From positions 1 through 64,000 of the forward strand of contig NZ_QOWE01000025.1 in assembly GCF_003334855.1 (NCBI RefSeq): DNA of 64,000 nucleotides, in the 5' to 3' direction. Below the pieces are notes generated by a model. That model searched no databases, was not told the origin of the DNA, and saw only the letters and a list, made by a program, of their open reading frames with translations. Position 1 is the first letter of the stretch; the number at the start of each line of letters is the position of its first letter. The DNA comes from Larkinella punicea. Its GTDB lineage: Bacteria > Bacteroidota > Bacteroidia > Cytophagales > Spirosomataceae. The translations under genes were made by a program, and so were the position numbers. Positions 61,074 through 64,000 of this stretch are shown here, piece after piece.

Positions 61074-61325
61074 TTAGGATGGGACATCAGTTGTGAAGGA
61101 GGGCGCGCCCCCCGCCGAGGTCATATCAGCCGCCGGTTGGGCCGAATCTTTCGTTGGCGGGACTGGTGCTGGCGACTCTTCCATTCCAACCCCGGTGTCG
61201 GGGGCGGCACCCGCGTCGGTAGCCGACGAACGGGATGCATTGACCTCTACTTGTTGAACTTCCACCTCGGGCGTTACGCTCACATTGGGCAGGTCTTTGG
61301 TATCGATTTCGATCGTAATTCGCAT
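61074..61325 (-). CDS. Small hypothetical protein, Ala/Pro/Ser-rich
   Basis: 83 residues: a structured start (MRITIEIDTKDLPNVSVTPE) then low-complexity Ser/Ala/Pro. It lies 18 bases after the stop of the broken domain copy and 18 bases before the next gene, in tight tandem. Codon use looks normal. The function is unknown. Confidence 0.5.
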   Translation of the reverse strand: MRITIEIDTKDLPNVSVTPEVEVQQVEVNASRSSATDAGAAPDTGVGMEESPAPVPPTKDSAQPAADMTSAGGAPSFTTDVPS

Positions 61326-61342
61326 GGGAATAGGCGGTTAAT

Positions 61343-61597
61343 TTAGTTCAAAACAGCGTAGCGACCCTCAAAGGTGACGGGCGTGTTGGTCAGGTTTTTC
61401 ACCGTAATCCAGTAGGTGCAGTGCGTCGCATTGGCCCGCTCCACGAAAATGTCCCAGTCGATCTGGGGAGCCCCCGAGCGGGGCGAGGTGGGCATCATAT
61501 ACCAGGTGACGTGCTAGCCAACCGGCCAGCTATGCGTAAACCAGCGGTGGGTCTGATTGGGGGCCAGTGTGCCGGTAAATTGTGTTCCTGTTCGCAT
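61343..61597 (-). pseudogene. Stand-alone copy of the BNR protein's C-terminal domain, with amber codon
   Basis: The frame starts ATG 61597 (MRTGTQFTGTLAPNQTHRW), has TAG at 61516-61514 and continues to TAA 61345-61343. The sequence aligns along its length to the end of the neighbouring 61621 gene: TLAPNQTHRWFTHSWP, then MMPTSPRSGAP, VERANATHCTYWITV and TFEGRYAVLN. At the stop, the neighbour has Trp (ATWHMIW against VG*HVTW). It may be a nonsense-mutated duplicate; 27 codons precede the stop. Confidence 0.8.
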
Positions 61598-61620
61598 CGG
61601 TATGAATAGTAAAGGGTTGA

Positions 61621-64000
61621 TTAGTAAAAACTTAATATGGCATACCGGCCTTCAAAACTGACGGGAGAACCGGTGTGGTTGGTAACGCTGATCCAGTAGG
61701 TGACAAATTCGGCGGAGGCCCGTTCCACCTGCACTTTCCAGCTCACCTGCGGGGCACCGGGCAGGGGCGAGGTGGGCATAATCGTCCAGATCATGTGCCA
61801 GGTCGCCGGCCAGCTATGCGTAAACCAGCGGTGGGTCTGGTTCGGAGCCAGACTGCCGTTCCACTGGACCCCGCAAATGGGGGCCGCCAGCCAGCCATCG
61901 ACCGGGATTTCCCAAACGCCCCGGTTGCGCATTCCCACCCGCAACACGCGGGCGTGTGGATGATAGAGCAGATCGACCGCCAGCGCATTCGGTAGCCCGT
62001 TAGCAAAGGCACTCCAGGAAGCCCCGGCATTCAGGGATTGGTAGACGCCCACGTCAGCCGCTACCCACACCCGGTTGGCATTGCCGGGATCCACTTCTAC
62101 CGCCGTGATGGGCAGATTGGGTAAACCCGCCGTGCAGTTGACCCAGGTGCTGCCGCCATTGTCGGACCGGAACACCCGGTCGCCACTCAGCGACGTGGAG
62201 GTTGCCCAGATGCGGTTCAGATTAGCCGGATTGACGTGTAAATCACTGACATAAGCACTGGCGCGGGGCGTTGTCAGGGCCGTCGCCGACGACCAGGCCG
62301 TGCCGGACCAACTGATGCGGTACACCTGACCCGTTGTCGTTCCTACAAAAACCGTGTTGGGATTGGGAATGTACATCGCCGATGCTACCTGACCTGCGGG
62401 CAGGGCTACTTCAGTCCAGTTGGTTCCCCGGTTTCTGGAAATGTACACACTCTGACCCGCCTGGGCCACCGTGTCGTTGTTGACTTCCATCGGCGGATAA
62501 AACAGGGCATTGTAGCCATCGGGAACGTTGGGGCCAATCCAGCCAAACGAACCGAAATTTCCCCCGGTTGTCGAGCGTTCCATGCCCATGCTGTAATAGG
62601 AATGAAACACCACGTTCGGGTCGGTACGGTGTACCCCGCAGTCGCCCCCGTCGCCGTCGGCAATGTGATCCCAGGCCGGATTGCCCGTGTAGCGGATGCT
62701 GCCGTTGTCCTGCGTTCCGGCCACGAGCCAGCGTGACGAACCGTAATCCTGGGCCATGTATTCGATTTCCGTAATGCCTAAACCGTTGTTGAGTGACGTC
62801 CAGCTTGTGCCCCGGTTGGGCGACACAAACAGCCCGCCGTCGTTCCCCACATAAACGATGTTGGCATTGGTGGGATCAAACGTGATGGCGTGTTGGTCGG
62901 GGTGGATGTCGTCACCGGTTTTGTTGGAAATCGTCACCCAGGTCCAGGTGCTGCCCGACAGGTTACCGCGGTAGGCTTCAATGGCCCCCAGGTAAATTTC
63001 TGCATCCGTATCGGGGGCCACGGCCAGAAACCAGTCATACCACGCTTGGCCGGTCGACAGCCCCGCCGGTCCGGTAATGCGCGACCAGGTTCCGGTACTG
63101 GCCCTTCGGTAGAGATACTGCGTGGCACCGGCTGCGCCAAACGCGTAGGCAACGGCCGGATTCGTGCGGGAAATGGCCACCGCCAGCCGGTCGTAGCCCG
63201 CCGGGCCACCCGGTAAGGCAACAGCCGCCCAGGTCTGACCGCCGTTCGTGGAGCGGAAAAGCCCACTCTGACAACCCGCCAGCACCTCCGCCGTGGCACC
63301 GCCGGAAGGATGGGCCGCCAGGTCCCAGCAGCGTCCCGACCGGCGCAGGGTCCAGGCCGTTCCGCCGTCGGTGGATTCATAAATGCCGTGGGTGGTGGCG
63401 GCCAGCAAATGGTTGCCGTTGGCGGGATCGACCAGTAAATCGTAAAAACCCTGCCCCACAAAAGGCGCCGTTGCGTGCATCGTCCAGGTGCTGCCACCGT
63501 TGGTCGAGCGCAGCAAACCGGCACCCAGCCATGCGTAAAAATTTCCTTCGCCCGTGCCGCAATAAACCGTGGCCGGAGCCGATGGATTGAAGGCCAGTGC
63601 GCCAACCGTCAGTGTAGCGGCATAATCCGTGCGCGGACTCCAGGAAGTTCCCCGGTTGAAGCTTTCCCAAATGCCTCCGCTTGCTGCGCCACACAAAATA
63701 TGATTGGCATTGGAAGGGTCGACAGCCACTGCCGAAATCCGGCCCGAAACGACCACCCGACTCTCCCCGTAAGTCTGCCCGTTGGACATCATCGTGGGAC
63801 CCAGAAACCGCCATTGGGGGCCGAAGCCGGTGGGTGGTGAAAGGGTCGTTATGGCAGCCGGGGCCGTGGGTTCGGAATCACCGTTGTCGGTTTCCGCCGG
63901 TTCAACAACAGCGGGTTGCAAAGCCAGGGCGGCATCGACCAGCGCCTGGGCATAGCTCGAAACCACTTCCGGTGGGCCTTCGACCGAGAGGGCTGCGGTG
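61621..64000 (-). CDS. BNR/sortilin-repeat protein, start outside the window
   Basis: At least 792 residues are open; the frame continues to the right edge, so the start lies beyond. Beta-propeller repeats of the BNR/Vps10 type are obvious, each with the SxDxGxxW-like pattern: LLRSTNGGSTWTMHATAPF, IYESTDGGTAWTLRRSG, LFRSTNGGQTWAAVALP, VFRSDNGGSTWVNCTAG. A distinct C-terminal domain of about 85 residues ends YAILSFY and is duplicated downstream. It is probably secreted, but no signal peptide can be seen because the N-terminus is missing. A possible internal GTG at 63966 is unlikely to be the start. Confidence 0.88.
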   Translation of the reverse strand, partial: TAALSVEGPPEVVSSYAQALVDAALALQPAVVEPAETDNGDSEPTAPAAITTLSPPTGFGPQWRFLGPTMMSNGQTYGESRVVVSGRISAVAVDPSNANHILCGAASGGIWESFNRGTSWSPRTDYAATLTVGALAFNPSAPATVYCGTGEGNFYAWLGAGLLRSTNGGSTWTMHATAPFVGQGFYDLLVDPANGNHLLAATTHGIYESTDGGTAWTLRRSGRCWDLAAHPSGGATAEVLAGCQSGLFRSTNGGQTWAAVALPGGPAGYDRLAVAISRTNPAVAYAFGAAGATQYLYRRASTGTWSRITGPAGLSTGQAWYDWFLAVAPDTDAEIYLGAIEAYRGNLSGSTWTWVTISNKTGDDIHPDQHAITFDPTNANIVYVGNDGGLFVSPNRGTSWTSLNNGLGITEIEYMAQDYGSSRWLVAGTQDNGSIRYTGNPAWDHIADGDGGDCGVHRTDPNVVFHSYYSMGMERSTTGGNFGSFGWIGPNVPDGYNALFYPPMEVNNDTVAQAGQSVYISRNRGTNWTEVALPAGQVASAMYIPNPNTVFVGTTTGQVYRISWSGTAWSSATALTTPRASAYVSDLHVNPANLNRIWATSTSLSGDRVFRSDNGGSTWVNCTAGLPNLPITAVEVDPGNANRVWVAADVGVYQSLNAGASWSAFANGLPNALAVDLLYHPHARVLRVGMRNRGVWEIPVDGWLAAPICGVQWNGSLAPNQTHRWFTHSWPATWHMIWTIMPTSPLPGAPQVSWKVQVERASAEFVTYWISVTNHTGSPVSFEGRYAILSFY

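Noticed and set aside
31529-61516. TAG recoded as tryptophan in this genome
   Set aside because: Ordinary genes end in TAG (thioesterase at 9713, AraC regulator at 45663), so amber works as a stop.

Overview
The window reads as chromosomal DNA of a Bacteroidota bacterium, most likely order Cytophagales near Spirosoma/Larkinella. The reasons are the promoter style (TAnnTTTG -7 boxes with weak Shine-Dalgarno sites), LytS/LytTR signalling, CE15/GH88 uronate enzymes, a GMC oxidoreductase paired with a gluconate-dehydrogenase subunit 3, and a secreted caspase. The genus is inferred. No phage, plasmid or CRISPR array is visible.

Layout. 1-9.8 kb: a GMC dehydrogenase pair, two tandem LytS-type kinases, an SDR, an EamA transporter and small stress genes. 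9.8-17.1 kb: a minus-strand sugar/uronate cluster (GH88 hydrolase, isomerase, two Gfo/Idh/MocA dehydrogenases, SDR, MFS permease). 17.2-19.7 kb: a BlaI/BlaR1-type pair with three identical-class operators. 19.7-22.1 kb: an IS110 element inserted in a palindromic repeat, then a decayed ABC permease. 22.2-31.2 kb: an LRR protein, ArsR regulator, a small self-regulated membrane operon, a large ABC permease, an S15-like hydrolase and a lipoprotein. 31.3-43.9 kb: a broken HepT next to MntA, Dps, YihY, glnS, a bifunctional-nuclease-like protein, etfA/etfB, an unusual glucan phosphorylase, a purine nucleoside phosphorylase and an HI0933-type flavoprotein. 44-54.4 kb: an anchored nuclease, AraC regulator, CE15 esterase, GT1 glycosyltransferase, cupin, MacB-like permease and tRNA-Leu(CAA). 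54.5-60.7 kb: a sensor kinase and LytTR regulator, then a lipoprotein, a membrane protein and a secreted caspase. 60.8-64 kb: a minus-strand train led by a BNR/sortilin-repeat protein that runs off the window.

The strongest discovery is the IS110 element at 19788-21051. Its 5' noncoding end has its own promoter and a predicted two-loop bridge RNA. The loops carry guide segments matching the element's own ends (donor) and the interrupted palindrome (target), both meeting at an AT core. The target can be rebuilt from the flanking palindrome, and a related uninterrupted palindrome lies at 242-406, so the reading is tested inside the window.

A second theme is intergenic palindromes: more than a dozen long inverted repeats in several sequence families, often filling spacers inside apparent operons. 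Other oddities are two in-frame amber codons where tryptophan is expected, a GT35 enzyme lacking the PLP lysine, and a sensor kinase with a lost ATP-lid glycine motif.
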